Below, one piece after another: positions 11,100 to 23,595 of a DNA stretch of 52,500 nucleotides; positions within the stretch are counted from its first letter, which is position 1; each line of letters opens with the position of its first letter. The position numbers and the translations under genes are program-made. A model generated the notes under the pieces. That model worked only from the letters and a program-made list of their open reading frames with translations, was not told the DNA's origin and searched no databases. The DNA is from Chrysomallon squamiferum (Eukaryota > Mollusca > Gastropoda > Neomphalida > Peltospiridae), in assembly GCA_012295275.1 (NCBI GenBank), contig CM022670.1:40214751-40267250 (forward strand), in the 5' to 3' direction.

Positions 11100-11550
11100 A
11101 CAAAATATTTTTCAGAAATAAAACGTGTTAATTGGAACTCTTCACCAAGCAAACAAGGCCCCACCCAAAGATGTCACAGTCCGAGCTGTTTACGCAATCT
11201 CCCGCTAATTTGTTTTTCTCTCCAGCATGTCGTCTGCTGTCAATCAATACGTCCTTCGATCGGTCGGTCACGTGACGGTGCAGCCAACAGGCGAAATCCA
11301 TATAAGGTAATGCGAATAAAGATTGGACCGTCTGGCCTTGTTGTTTTAATTATAATTTTATCCTTGGCTCTCCCTTCCTGCTCAGGGGCCTAAGGTGTGG
11401 CAGGTATGGATGGCAAAGAGGGCGCCACTGTGCAGTTTCTGTGACTGTTAAGTTACCTTAAAAGAAGGGCGTTAGTCAGTTGCTAGGACACCGATGTAAT
11501 TTCAGTGTTTGCCAACAGGCGCCGTTTTTTCCGTAGATTATAAACCCCTC
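11100..11550. promoter_or_regulatory. Higher-GC non-coding island, candidate cis-regulatory region
   Basis: This stretch has ordinary complexity and more G+C than its flanks. It includes GGTCACGTGACGG (an E-box palindrome, TCACGTGA, at 11268-11275) and the CpG-bearing GGGCGCCACTG. The one open frame here (11064-11393) shows no family features. A regulatory role is inference from composition. Confidence 0.25.
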
Positions 11551-11924
11551 CCTGTACTACATTTATTTTACTCTTTTTTTTTTAGCGCGTGGCTGTAGTT
11601 CATAGTGTGATGTAGAATGATGACGTAAGGGTCAATGGTAGGGTGTGAAACAGTGGCGTGATGGCTTGATGGATCAAATGTTATTACCGGGGTCAGTTCC
11701 AGTCAGTGAATCATAAACGATTTACAGTCTATGAGAAGGTTCATATAAAGGTTTATTTTGCTGCTGCTCGATAAGAATTGTCCACTGACTTTCACTTTAA
11801 CTGATAATGGAGTTGGAATTTAAATACTAGTCCCATTATGATTTCTTAGAAATGTCAGTAATAATAGTAGCAATATAAGTCAATATATATATAAATATAC
11901 TAGTTATACTAAGTTTTTAGAAGT

Positions 11925-12110
11925 AGTAGGAGGAGCAGTAGTAGATGAAGTAGCAGTAGAATAATAATTGTAATAGTAGTAATGGAAGTAGAAATATCTG
12001 TTATAGAATTTGAGGTAGGAGTTGTAGCAGAAGAAGCAGCAGTAGTAGTAGTTGTTGTTGTTAGTGTTTTAATAGCAGTTTCTTTATATTATTATTATTA
12101 TTATTATTAC
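11925..12110. repeat. Imperfect AGT/AGC triplet region ending in (ATT)n
   Basis: AGTAG-, AGCAG- and GTTGTT-type triplets with many interruptions, then a short ATT run. Confidence 0.65.
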
Positions 12111-12581
12111 TGCATAAAAATTGTATGTAGAAGTAAAAAACAGTGTGAAAATGAGTAAATGTACATGTAGAATATAATCAGTTACACGTTTTAAAAACGT
12201 GGAATCTCAAACAATGGCAAAGTAAGACCGGTGCAGTTTAAAAACATTAATAAAACACAGGAAAACAATGCACAAAGAGAAGATAAAAATCTACAGAGCA
12301 GTCATGGATTGGCGGAACAAGGAAAGATCTTTTCTTTAAAGCCATTGTGTTGTCTTCTTCCTCTACCCCTTTCTTTCTAACAATATAACAAAACAAAAAA
12401 AAAAAAAAAAATCATTTTCCTTATTCTGAATTACGAGCCATTGTGATGTTTCAAGCATTTTGAAAATATCCAGTTTGCAGCATTCAACAATTATTTAATT
12501 TAGAAGTCTGATTGTTAAAAAAAAAAAAATTAAAAAAAAAGTTAAAAAAAATCGTTATAGCTTACAAGACCTAATGAGGAA

Positions 12582-12583
<2 letters not shown>

Positions 12584-12619
<36 letters not shown>
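12584..12619. repeat. Poly-A tract, about 35 nt
   Basis: A homopolymer within an A-rich stretch that starts near 12,510. Confidence 0.9.
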
Positions 12620-12621
<2 letters not shown>

Positions 12622-13143
12622 AAAGTCGAACGATAATAAAGTTTAAAAGGCTGTGATATAAATTAACATTCGGTACACGATTTTTGCAACCCGATTCTCT
12701 CGTCACGAAATGACAACACAAACAAAGATTATGCTAATGAAACGCGTGAATATGGACGTGCCGAACGCAAATAAAAAAAAAGCCCCAAGACAATCGCAAT
12801 ATACTTTATTCGACAACTTGAGAGTCTTTGTGTTTAAAACAGATTAGAGTTGGTTGTCGCTGTGCTGTAAATCAATGGAAACATCAGCCGCAAATTACGC
12901 TTTGCTTATCTGTTAAATCATTACTTTCTCGTTTGAAAACATAAACTACAAGATGAATAATTCTGTCTTGCGTGATAAATGCCAAATGTAAAAAGACTGT
13001 GATGTATAGCAAACTGCTGCATTGTTCAGTTTTTTTTTTTTAATTTCAGCCCGATGAGAAATATTTACATGTTTATTGTGCTATAAGAACTTCTGTAATG
13101 GACAGATTAACCTAAAGTCCCATTATAGCGAGACAAATATATA

Positions 13144-13163
13144 CAGAGAGAGAGAGAGAGAGG

Positions 13164-13251
<88 letters not shown>
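13144..13251. repeat. (AG)n microsatellite, about 107 nt
   Basis: A nearly perfect AG run with one GGGGG interruption near 13,163. Confidence 0.95.
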
Positions 13252-13254
<3 letters not shown>

Positions 13255-13307
13255 CAAGTGCACATTGATAGAAAGAGAATGAGATATTTTAAGAGGTAGG
13301 ATAAATA

Positions 13308-13323
13308 TGTGTGTGTGTGTAAT

Positions 13324-13362
<39 letters not shown>

Positions 13363-13375
13363 AGTGTGTGTGTGT
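13308..13375. repeat. (GT)n microsatellite
   Basis: A GT run with TATG and TGAG interruptions, 57 nt after the AG run. Confidence 0.92.
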
Positions 13376-13979
13376 AAAAAAGAGAGAACAAAGATGATGA
13401 AAGAGACTTGCAACAAAGTCAAAAACGAATCTGACAAATTCTGAGCAGATGAAAATACACACAAGCAGTAACTCGGCTGGGCTGTGTGTTTCACGTTCGT
13501 ATTGCGCCAGCTCTTCAAACAGAACTTTGCACCAGGAAAACAAGATGAGTTCATCGCATCTTACAGCTGGCTTATCACCCAAATCCCAGCAGAGTGCGTA
13601 AACAGATGTATTTTTTATATGTTTGTTTTCTTATTTGTTTACAACCCGCAATAACATGAGTACGTTCTCGTGCAGTCCTAGAAAAAAATCATTTCCACTG
13701 TTTTTATGTAATTCAGATTTCTCATTCTGTATGCATTATACTTATATGTGTGTGTGTGTATACGTGCGTGCGCGGGCGCGCGTGTGAATGTGTGTGTTTC
13801 TTTTCTACATCCTTCCGTATCAAATTCTTTCCTTACTACTCTCACTCTTATCTCGTCTCTTTCACTTTCTGTTTCTTTTTCTCATTCATTTATTCACGAT
13901 TTCATATTATCTACTTCCTCATCAAAACAACCAGATTTTCTCATCTGCGTCGTTGAAACGAAAGAACTGAAACAACGAA

Positions 13980-14140
13980 TTAAAAAAAAAAAAAAAAAAA
14001 AAAAACATAAAAAAAACATCATCCAAATAAACAACCAAGAAAACAGAAAAGTAATTTTATATCTGAAAAAGAAAAAAAAAAAAAAAAAAAAATCCGAAAA
14101 ATAAAAAAGAAAGAAAAGAAAAGAAAAGAAAAAAAAAAGA
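13980..14140. repeat. Poly-A/GAAAA-rich tract
   Basis: Three A homopolymer blocks linked by A-rich sequence. The Lys-rich frame is artefactual. Confidence 0.8.
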
Positions 14141-14482
14141 TGCAAAAAGAAGCATTATGTTTCAGTTATGACGTGCTTACCCAGAGTATCCCTGTCTTAA
14201 CCCATTGTTTGAATAAACAAATACATGGAAACAACAACTATTGCGTAAGCTGTAATATCAGTTAATGAAATATAGTCCATCTGAGAGGGCGAGAGAGAGA
14301 GAAAGAGAGAGAGAGAGAGACAGGGATATATAGAGAGAAACTGAAACAGATAATACATGAACACAAATGTCACAAATAACCAAACGCACTCATTTTGAAA
14401 GTATTTCTTTCTGACATTTAATAATTGATGTATTTTGGTGCTTCATTGTCGCTTCATTTTTATCAATCATTCACCAATAGTA

Positions 14483-15091
14483 AGCAGACATGTATAAAGA
14501 CAGACAGAAACGTATAAAGACAGACAGAAATGTATAAAGACAAGCAGACATGTATAAAGACAGACAGAAATGCATAAAGACAGACAGGAATGTATAAAGA
14601 CAGACAGACATGTATAAAGACAGACAGAAACGTATAAATACAGACAGAAATTTATAAATCCAAGCAGACATGTATAAAGACAGATAGAAATGTATACAGA
14701 CAGAAATGTACAAAGACAGGCAAAAATGTATAAAGACAGGCATAAATGTATAAAGACCGGCAGTATAAAGACAGACAGAAATGTACAAAGACAGGCACAA
14801 TAGAAATGTATAAAGACAGACAGAGATGTATAAAGACAGACAGAAATGTATAAGACAGACAGAAACGTATACAGACAGAAACGTATAATGACAGACAGAA
14901 ATGTATAAAGACAGACAGACATGTATAAAGACAGACAGAAAAGTATAAAGACGACAGACATGCATAAAGACAGACAGAAACGTATAAAGACGACAGACAT
15001 GTATAAAGACAGACAGACATATAAAAAACCGACATGCATAAAGACCGGCAGAAACGTATAAAGACAGACAGAAACGTATAAAGACAGACAG
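14483..15091. repeat. 20-bp minisatellite, about 30 copies
   Basis: The consensus unit ATGTATAAAGACAGACAGAA repeats over 609 nt, with ATG/ACG alternation and a few units of 14 to 19 nt. Because 20 is not a multiple of 3, each reverse frame cycles every 20 residues, and all three reverse frames are long and open. The predicted hydrophobic Leu/Cys/Tyr-rich peptides (up to 222 residues) are repeat artefacts unless transcription is shown. Confidence 0.93.
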
Positions 15092-15751
15092 GTGGAGGCC
15101 AGTGAAGTTGGAAGATATGAACAGTTGAGTTATCTTCAAACTGATTTAGTGGACAAAGGACTCAGACTATACATTACAATAAGTACAAACAGATTTTCTC
15201 TTTTTTCTTTCTTTATTTTTTTTTTCTTTTCTTTTTTTGGTTGTTATCTATTCACACAATAAACATCTCTTCTCCATGCAAACACAACACACAGAAGATT
15301 AGGCAGAATAATTAAATTATGTCATTGCTGGGTGGCTTTGGGTGAAGGGAGTTAAGGACCACACCTTTCGTTTTGTATAATTGCAATAAAAAAGGTTTTT
15401 GTTTTGGAGACAGGAAACAACAAAAACAAAAAAAAAAAAAAGTAAAAAAAAAAAAAACCAGCTAAGATCTACAAGGTTCAGTAAACTGAAAAAAAACGAT
15501 AACGAGTGACCCAGATTGCATTCACCTCTCTGTGTATTCAGCGCTCAGCCGCGATCTATCTGAAACTTACTGTAAGCAGCAACGTTATGTATTTGAGCCT
15601 GCTCGAAATAATAGCCCGAGGCCACTTTGATCTCAAGGGTGATATTCTTCTCGATGCCTCATTAGCGCTGAACTTTTAGAATACAAAACGTCTTTATTGT
15701 GCGGAAAAGCTTACTCTGTCTGTTTTACTTTCTGTACTAAAACGACCCAAC

Positions 15752-15782
<31 letters not shown>

Positions 15783-16689
15783 CAGATTATGAAAAACGGA
15801 AAAAGAAAAAAAAATTAGTTTCACATCAGCGCATACAGAGTTCAAACAATACTGCGGAGGGTCTAAGGACAAAAGTTTGCTGGAGTACAGTAGTGGGGGG
15901 GAACAAAAAAAAAATCACCACTCCTCTTTCTTTCCCTGGGCTCTGTTACAACTGGTATTGTTAAACCACATGGTACCAGTTAACCTGGGGGCGAGATTTT
16001 AAGTACTGCTTGTCTCCCTTCTCCCGCGCCAAGAAATCAGCCCGCCAAAACAAGCTGGAATCGTCTGGTACATTGATGATTCAGGTTAACGTAGGAGTGA
16101 TCGACCTGGCCTCGTTTCTGCGAGTGGAACTGCAGCAGAAACGATTCGATGTCTGCTATGACGCGGTTGGCAACTGACAAATGCTCCTGTATCGCTGAAT
16201 GATAAGAAGTACTCGATGTTTGCACTTTGTTAAGGACCGTTCACCTGCGATTTCTTTAGCTTTGTGTTCTCGGTGTATTCTTACTATTTACAGAAACGTG
16301 GGGATTGACTAGCATAAACGTGGTAACCGATGACGATCTTACTCCAGGAATGAAACATTTCTAAGATTTATCCGAGTTCAGATTCGTGCTTGTGAACCTC
16401 ACAAATACACCTGTAAATTAATAAATTAAATACAGGCAGGCAGTGCACAATAGATATATATATATGTTTTTGTTGTATTTTTGTGTTCTTGTTTGTTGTT
16501 TATTTTATTTCTTTGCACCTAAGTATGCATTCATGCATTCAGTTCAAAATGGTGTAAACAAAAGAACTTAATCAATAATTATTCAGCGATCTCTCAGTAC
16601 ATTTTAATATTAATGATAAATAGCTATACAATTGTGTTTTCAGAAACACTCACACACACACACACACGCACAGATATTTGCCGCTACTT

Positions 16690-17000
16690 GTACTAAAATA
16701 ATAAGCACCATCATCACTAGTGTTATTACTACTTCTACTATTATTACCACTTTGATTATAGCTACTAATACAACCATTACCACTACAACTGCTACTACTA
16801 GTAGTTTTATTGCCACTAATATTACTACTACTTACACTTCTTTGTACTAAGATAGAAATATAATTCAGAAATCTCATAAAATAAGAAGAACTGCAATTAC
16901 TATTATTTACTTAAAATATATATATATTTCAAAAAAAAAAAAAAAAAAAAAAAATAGGGAATTTTCCAGTTGCATAAAAAAGACCACTGGAATATCTTTG
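16690..17000. repeat. Duplicated non-coding block A, copy 1
   Basis: Colinear with 23275-23490. Shared strings in order: TACCACTTTGATTA (copy 2 has TACCACTTTAATTA); AATATAATTCAGAAATCTCA; and ACTGGAATATC followed by TTTCTTT. It is interrupted by a poly-A run (16,931-16,954) absent from copy 2. Confidence 0.78.
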
Positions 17001-17451
17001 TTTCTTTTTCGATTTGTAACTTATAACAGTGGTGTATGCCAAGGAATGGATAATTTTCCCACCAACGAACTTTTATGAGTCTAATAATGTCGTCTGTCTC
17101 ATATAGGGTCATTACTCAGCAATTATTCAAATGGACCGTGTTATATGTTGCAAAACGTTTACAGAAATTATTAGCATGGTTTCACGTTGCATGACTACTA
17201 ACTGGATTAAAATTATGCATAGACTACGTTTCTGAGGAATGTAATTATATTTTGTGAACGGGTGCAGTTGTATAACGTTAGATAAGATCATATTTTTAGT
17301 TGCTTTGCATTTACAAAGCCAGCAGGTGTTTGCTTTTGTTGCTGAAAGACAATTCGCATTGTGTTCGCTATAGAGACATTCTAATCAAGTGCAAACAGTT
17401 TTTGAAGACCTTTTGTTTTTATTATGATTAAATTTACAGTGTATTTGTAAA

Positions 17452-17570
17452 CAGGTTGTTATTATTGTTGTTGTTGTTGTTATTAATATTATTATTATTA
17501 TTATCTTCAAAAGTTTGTTGTATTGTTTAGCACAAATCATCGCATTTTGTGGTTATTATTATTATTATCA
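17452..17570. repeat. (GTT)/(ATT) triplet tracts
   Basis: Short GTT and ATT runs near 17,456-17,503 and again near 17,553-17,570. Confidence 0.75.
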
Positions 17571-17661
17571 CCATCATCATTCATTTATTTTTGCGGATTA
17601 TATTTCGTCTGGTTTGGGAGCATTATTTATTTTTTGAGTGATTTATTTATTTAACACGAAT

Positions 17662-17692
<31 letters not shown>

Positions 17693-17768
17693 CATAAACG
17701 TGACTAGCACCCTGTCCCAGATCGTCTGTTACCCGAATTCAAACATTAGCCGCAGGTTGTTTTGGTAG

Positions 17769-17776
17769 TGACGTCA
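17769..17776. promoter_or_regulatory. Perfect CRE palindrome
   Basis: TGACGTCA in a higher-complexity island (about 17.70-17.90 kb) that also contains several CAGACG/CAGACGAT strings. Motif match only. Confidence 0.3.
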
Positions 17777-18009
17777 GCAAACGTCAAGCAGACGATCATC
17801 TGTGTACTTAGCAGACGATATCTGTAACAGGCAGACCTCTGCAGTGATAACAGTGACACGCTCGTGTTACTCTGGTTGTGTTTTGCACTTTTGTTTGTTC
17901 AGCTAAGTGGGGGGGGGAGAAAAAAAAAAGTAGTTCCGGGATACTTTTGTAAAGTTCATAAAAACAACTCTTATCATTCATACAGATAAATATTTTTAAG
18001 AATCTTTTT

Positions 18010-18044
18010 ATTTTTATTTTTTATTTTTTTTTTTTTTTTTTTTT
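18010..18044. repeat. Poly-T tract beside the SINE
   Basis: A T-rich then pure T run that ends exactly at the SINE-like 5' end. Confidence 0.85.
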
Positions 18045-18130
18045 GCTGTGGCTCAGTGGTTAGAAAGCTGGTTCCAGATAATATGGATTTCTAGATTAAA
18101 CCTCCTTGGTCAAATTTCCCGTTCCATTTT
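18045..18130 (+). mobile_element. Degenerate tRNA-derived SINE head
   Basis: Directly after a poly-T run, the sequence has the tRNA 5' pattern GCTGTGGCTCAGTGGTTAGA. It contains a perfect pol III A box, TGGCTCAGTGG, at 18049-18059. About 35 nt on, a decayed B-box region reads GGATTTCTAGATTAAACCTC where a SINE would have GGGTTCGAATCCC. The cloverleaf cannot form, so this is not a working tRNA gene. The 3' boundary is unclear and no target-site duplication was identified. Confidence 0.55.
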
Positions 18131-19875
18131 CGTGCTCCAAAATGAATATATCCAAGACATGGTTTATTTATGGAATGACTAGAATCAACAGATGTACTAA
18201 TATAAAAGAACCATTGCAATCAAAACAGAAATATTAATTATGTGGTAGTGACAATGTACGATTCTGTAATGTCATCATTAATAAAAAAAAATAAAAAAAA
18301 ACATATGTCATCAATAACCTTCCGTACAAAAATGTTTCATTAAATAATTTTTTTTTTTTTTTTTTCATTCATTCCTTTCCAGCACGCGTTAAAATAACAT
18401 CTATGCAGTGTCAGAAAATGTGAAAATTTGAATATAAAAATATAATATTAAAGAAAAAAAAAGAATAACTAACTAAATAAATAAATAATCAACGGAATTT
18501 ATATGCTTCAGATATTAAAACGATAATGAACAACAATCTAAACGTTATGCAAATAAATATGTCACTGTTGGTATGTTTAACATTTAGTATCATTTATTCT
18601 TTCTTTCACTGTTACTTTATTTACTTATGCAGAAATACAGTTCTGGCTGAAATTCAAGTGATTCCACCACATCAGTATAATATCTCATCCCAACTGAGTA
18701 AAATTAGAGTATTCGGAATACAAACTCAGATGGAGAATCTCTATTTAAAAATAATAGAAAGGGTCATACATTATTAAGTGAACGCCCTTTTGCTATCTGC
18801 TGCTTCATTCAGTATACCTCGACCGAGTAATTATAGGCCTTAGGCGTGTGTACTTCAGTATCTTCGTCAAGGTGTGGATTTATATAAAAAAAAATGTTAT
18901 CGTTTAGTACTAATCAATACGTAAACCCTTTCGAAGGGAGGCAGTGACTTCCCCTTTCATATTACTTAAATTTTTGTAAAAAAAAAAAAAAACAAACAAA
19001 AAACTAATAAATAAATAAATAAATAAAATAGAATAAATAACAATAATAATAAGAACTCCGTCACATAACGATTAATATTTAAAGATTTTGAAGCGGGATT
19101 AAACGAACGTTTGTTTATGTGTTTATTTATTTATTTACTTAATTTATTCAAGTAAATTATGGTTGCGATAACTTTCCCTCCCTGCCTCCTCCCCCACCCC
19201 TGTGTAAATTCTTGCAACTGTCCTAGATAAATAGAGGACGTAACACAATGAGAAATATGTTATGCGAGCCGTGAGAAACGTTAATATTGGCGATTAACCT
19301 GTTTATCTATTGTTCTGTATCCAGAGGCTACACTAAACAAAAACACTGTAACTGTAGCCGTTACGCCTCTCGCGACCTAACGATCAGTCAGCGGAAATCT
19401 GGTGATGTCCACGTGCAGAGATGTTTATGCCCGAACGTTGCCGTGGCGACCGAAAACAGACGAAATGAACACTGAATGTCTCGTTTTCGCAGTGTTATTG
19501 ATAGTGTATGGAAATGACCTAGAGACACCCACACAGTTTTAACATGTATCTACTTACACTGTACAGTGATGAACAAACAAACAAATTCTGATTCATAAAC
19601 AAACACTTCCACATCTGTGGTTTTATATTTCACATACATTGTCGTAAACAAACGTACATTTATATTCATACATGCTTACGTAAATACGTACGTACATTAC
19701 ATACATGCACACACATATATACAGACGTATGGTTAAAAAATAAACTTTAATAATAATAATTAAAAAAAAAAAATATACTTTAAATTAAAGGCTTTGAATA
19801 CTGATAATTTACTAGCCGGAAATCACGTTTGTTTGATATTATTATACAAAATATTTCTTTAAACGGAAATTCCTG

Positions 19876-19878
<3 letters not shown>

Positions 19879-19915
<37 letters not shown>
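19879..19915. repeat. Poly-T tract, 37 nt
   Basis: An uninterrupted T homopolymer. Confidence 0.95.
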
Positions 19916-19916
<1 letters not shown>

Positions 19917-20426
19917 AGTGGCAGGCAAGTTCATGGACAGTTAACTGTGTACATATAACTGAATACAAAAGAATAACTACGTTATTTTGTTATCACTTCG
20001 TGATTGCCACGGCAGAGATATCTCCACCAGTCACGTCTATCATAAATACACAATGCACAGTCGTACCTGAAAAATCAAAAATATTTTATTATAAAAATAT
20101 TATTAAGAAAGGGCTGCTTCATCCTTAAAAAAAAAAAATGACTGTAATTGTTAGAAGAAAACAAGAAGATCTTACAAACACAGACGCATGCTTTTTTTTA
20201 CAGGCACATATATCTGTATTCATCCATTGTGGTTGTGTTGTTGTTGTTTTTGTTTCATTGTTGTTTTCTTTTATAACGAAATAATTATTTCACTATGAAA
20301 GTTACATTCGTCTGAATGAAAGAGTCATTCTTCCTCTTTTTTAAACTCCTGTAATCCATCTTAGAATCACACTGATAAAAACGGGAATAGTGACGGACAG
20401 TTTTGATTTCTATCTTCTTTTATTTT

Positions 20427-20428
<2 letters not shown>

Positions 20429-20458
<30 letters not shown>
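20429..20458. repeat. Poly-T tract, about 30 nt
   Basis: A T homopolymer bounded by A on both sides. Confidence 0.92.
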
Positions 20459-20464
<6 letters not shown>

Positions 20465-20655
20465 TGCAAATGAGATAAAATGATTGAACATTATTTCAAT
20501 TTCACCTCGAGCACAATTATATATAGCTGTATATTTACAATTTCCTATTTCTGTTTGCGTTCACAAAACCACAAGATATTCATGATGCTGTAAGAACTGT
20601 TACAAGTTTGATATTTTTTTTATTTGAATTCATGCATAAAAATGCGGAAGCAAAG

Positions 20656-20670
20656 TATAAATAGACTGAG
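20656..20670 (+). promoter_or_regulatory. TATA/MEF2-like motif
   Basis: TATAAATAGACTGAG in a small higher-GC patch. It shares the string AAATAGACTG with the element at 35,235. No transcript start is shown. Confidence 0.22.
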
Positions 20671-20783
20671 CCGCGAGGAGGCGACATAAAAAGTTCGTGT
20701 AATAAAATTATCATAATAACCTAATAAAATCTAAAATTATAATTATTCTGATTATTTCTAGTTGATTTGTAATGAGAAAATAA

Positions 20784-20847
20784 GAGTGTGTGTGTGTGTG
20801 TGGCGACTGAGAAAGAGATTTAAAAAGAGAGAGAGAGAGAGAGATGT

Positions 20848-20902
<55 letters not shown>

Positions 20903-20915
20903 TGTGTGTGTGTGA
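20784..20915. repeat. Compound (GT)n/(GA)n microsatellite
   Basis: A GT run, then a long interrupted GA run, then a second GT run. Confidence 0.9.
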
Positions 20916-20928
20916 TAAATTGAGAGGG

Positions 20929-21050
20929 AAAAAAAACGAAAGAAATAAAGAAAGCAGAAGACTAGAAAAAAAACGAAAGAAATAAAGAAAGCAGAAGACT
21001 AGAAAAAAAACGAAAGAAATAAAGAAAGCAGAAGACTAGAAAAAAAAAGA
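20929..21050. repeat. 37-bp tandem repeat, 3 near-identical copies
   Basis: The landmark ACTAG occurs at 20961, 20998 and 21035, giving an exact 37-bp period. The units are A-rich and appear identical, so the array looks recent. Confidence 0.92.
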
Positions 21051-21243
21051 AGAAAAATGCTAGTCAGTAAATCTGTCTCTAGCAATAACTCACACATAAT
21101 GACATTTTTATCGCCTTATTTAATTTCATGTTACATGCCACATGTAAAGTACTTGAAAAGAAAAAATGATGACGATACACATCTTGCTTGTGACTAATCT
21201 TCGTTTACCTGGCAGGCACCACGTTTAGGGCCTACCTGCGTGT

Positions 21244-21253
21244 CTATAAATAG
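21244..21253 (+). promoter_or_regulatory. CTATAAATAG motif (MEF2/TATA-like)
   Basis: The decamer fits both the MEF2 site YTAWWWWTAR and a TATA box, and lies in a higher-GC island. The 14-mer TCTATAAATAGCAC around it recurs at 32,783. Confidence 0.25.
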
Positions 21254-21835
21254 CACGTCCGTCACGCTGACTGTAATACATTACAGTTTTACCTGTGACT
21301 AATAAAAGAGATTTACGCTCCACCCGGGATTAATCCATTCCTGTCAATAATTGTACACGTACCTGATTTAAAGGTGTAGTTCCTTATAGGCTGAATGGCC
21401 ATTAAAAATATATTTCTGGACAAGAAATTCTAAACATAAAACAGTTGTAGATGGGATGCATATTAAACCTGTGATAAATATTTATATTAATATCTGGTCA
21501 TGATTTTTGTTGGGTAATAAGGTGAATAAAATAGCACAACTTTCATTGCTAAAAAAAAAGCAAGCAAACAAACAAATAAAATGAATAAATAAATTTGGGG
21601 TGGACAATTTTAGAAAGGTATAAAGGCAAAATTGGTAATTATAAGTTAAATATTTTTGTACAATCAAGTTATTAATGAAAAATATATTTTTAGTATAACA
21701 GTACATTAATATCCTATACATATCAATACACCAGAGCTCTGAATATGTGATTGGTAACATATTTATTTTTTATTTTATTTATTTATTTATTTATTTTTTT
21801 ATTACGATTGTTATTGACACTGATAGTAACAGTAG

Positions 21836-21874
21836 AAGTAGTAGCAGTAGCAGTAGTAGTAGCAGTAGTAGTGG
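21836..21874. repeat. Imperfect AGTAGC triplet run
   Basis: AGT and AGC triplets mixed over about 40 nt. Confidence 0.75.
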
Positions 21875-22050
21875 TGATTCTGTATGGATGTATGTACATT
21901 TGTACTTTTGTATGTTTGTTTGCTTATGCGTATGTATTTGTGTGTGACTGGGTTTGTGTAAGTTTGTATGTAGGTGTATACATCTGCGTATAATAACAGG
22001 TATATTTATATATATTTATATGTATGTATTATCATTATTATAATTACCAT

Positions 22051-22300
<250 letters not shown>

Positions 22301-23274
22301 GTATTGCCACCCGCAGTACGTATTTGAAAATTCCATATTGTAAATCTCTGTAATAAATACGTTTATCAAACACTCCACACGAGACATAAAACATATGTTA
22401 AGTGAAATGCACTTTGCCTTCAACAAACTTGACTCTAATTTATTAACTTGTTTATTGCATAATTCTCCAACTGCCTAATAAATGCCACGGGCATTCCTAG
22501 CATACAACGCATATCTGCGGCTCGGTTCACCTGGAAAACAGCTCTCGTTCTTGAATTTCACACCGCTTTTCTCTACACCATTCACAAAAGCCACGTAAGG
22601 ACGATCTGATAGCCTATTTACTCTCTTTTTCCATCGAGCCCATCCCACCAACGTCCGAAAGGAAACGTCCCAACCGCCAGTGGCCTTGAAGAGAGAGAAG
22701 AAAAACACGAGGTGGTTTGGTTTATCGCGCCGCACCGGTTAACCTCGCTTTGGATTTTCTAAGCGTGATGATGCCGTCTGTTTTCGGCGAGTAGCGGGAG
22801 ATTCATCGGTTTGACTCATAACCGCAATAATAGTAAGATTATAATGACGGCTTCCCTCCAATGTTGAGTCAGTGCGGTTGGTTACTGAACGGATCGATTT
22901 TTGTGTCAATACACGAGTTTTGTCTATGCTTAGCCGTTCAGTGATGAAAGAGTACAGTACAGTATTGACTGATTTAATGAGGTCGTGATGTATTGGTCCT
23001 GTGTTAGTGAATCATAATAGCCGTTTTAAATATACAAAGTGGATTACTGTTTTAGCTCAGTATAAAGTACTCTGTGAAATGTGACTCAGATAGATATGTA
23101 GATAGAGAGACAATCACATGCACAAACGCGCACACACATACACATACATACGTATGTATCTTTACCTCATTATCTACAGAAAGTAAAAAAAATAAGAATA
23201 CAAGGATAACTGATAATGAATATTAATAATTTGAATTCTGATTAGGTAATAATGTGATACAACTATTCATACAA

Positions 23275-23490
23275 CTACTACTACACCTTTTCCTACCACT
23301 TTAATTACAGCTACTTGTACTACTATACTAGCATTACAACTATGTATACTTCACTGTAGTAAAATAGAAATATAATTCAGAAATCTCATAAATAAGTGGA
23401 ACTGGAATTACTGTTATTTACTAAAATATGTATTTAAAAAAGTAAATGCGGAAGTTTCAGGATTCACATGAAAACTGGAATATCCTAGTT
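23275..23490. repeat. Duplicated non-coding block A, copy 2
   Basis: Aligns with 16690-17000 (see that entry). It ends at TTTCTTT, which runs straight into a (CT)n array. Confidence 0.78.

Positions 23491-23595
<105 letters not shown>

Larger units (their letters stand above)
8827..14482. other. Intergenic block, no gene seen
   Basis: Mostly AT-rich unique sequence with simple repeats (listed separately). Ordinary-complexity islands occur at about 9.11-9.24 kb, 11.10-11.55 kb and 12.63-12.95 kb. None has a credible coding frame with splice sites. Confidence 0.6.
15092..20783. other. Intergenic block, no gene seen
   Basis: A+T-rich unique sequence with homopolymers (for example A29 at 15,751-15,779). 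Higher-complexity islands lie at about 15.50-15.68 kb, 15.93-16.40 kb and 17.70-17.90 kb. It also holds one duplicated block copy and a SINE, both listed separately. Confidence 0.6.

Noticed and set aside
12011-12030. let-7-like string TGAGGTAGGAGTTGTAG
   Set aside because: It departs from let-7 after the seed, lies in AGT/AGC triplet sequence, and I found no complementary arm to form a precursor hairpin.
14467-15139. Three overlapping minus-strand open frames of 127-222 codons
   Set aside because: Direct products of the 20-bp minisatellite; each frame is the same 20-residue cycle in a different phase.
18045-18120. Functional tRNA gene
   Set aside because: The A box is intact but the B box and T-arm pairing are lost; a SINE remnant fits better.
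22475-22735. 86-codon minus-strand open frame in a GC-richer island
   Set aside because: No recognisable family, no splice support and no poly(A) context; the island is noted only as non-coding of unknown role.
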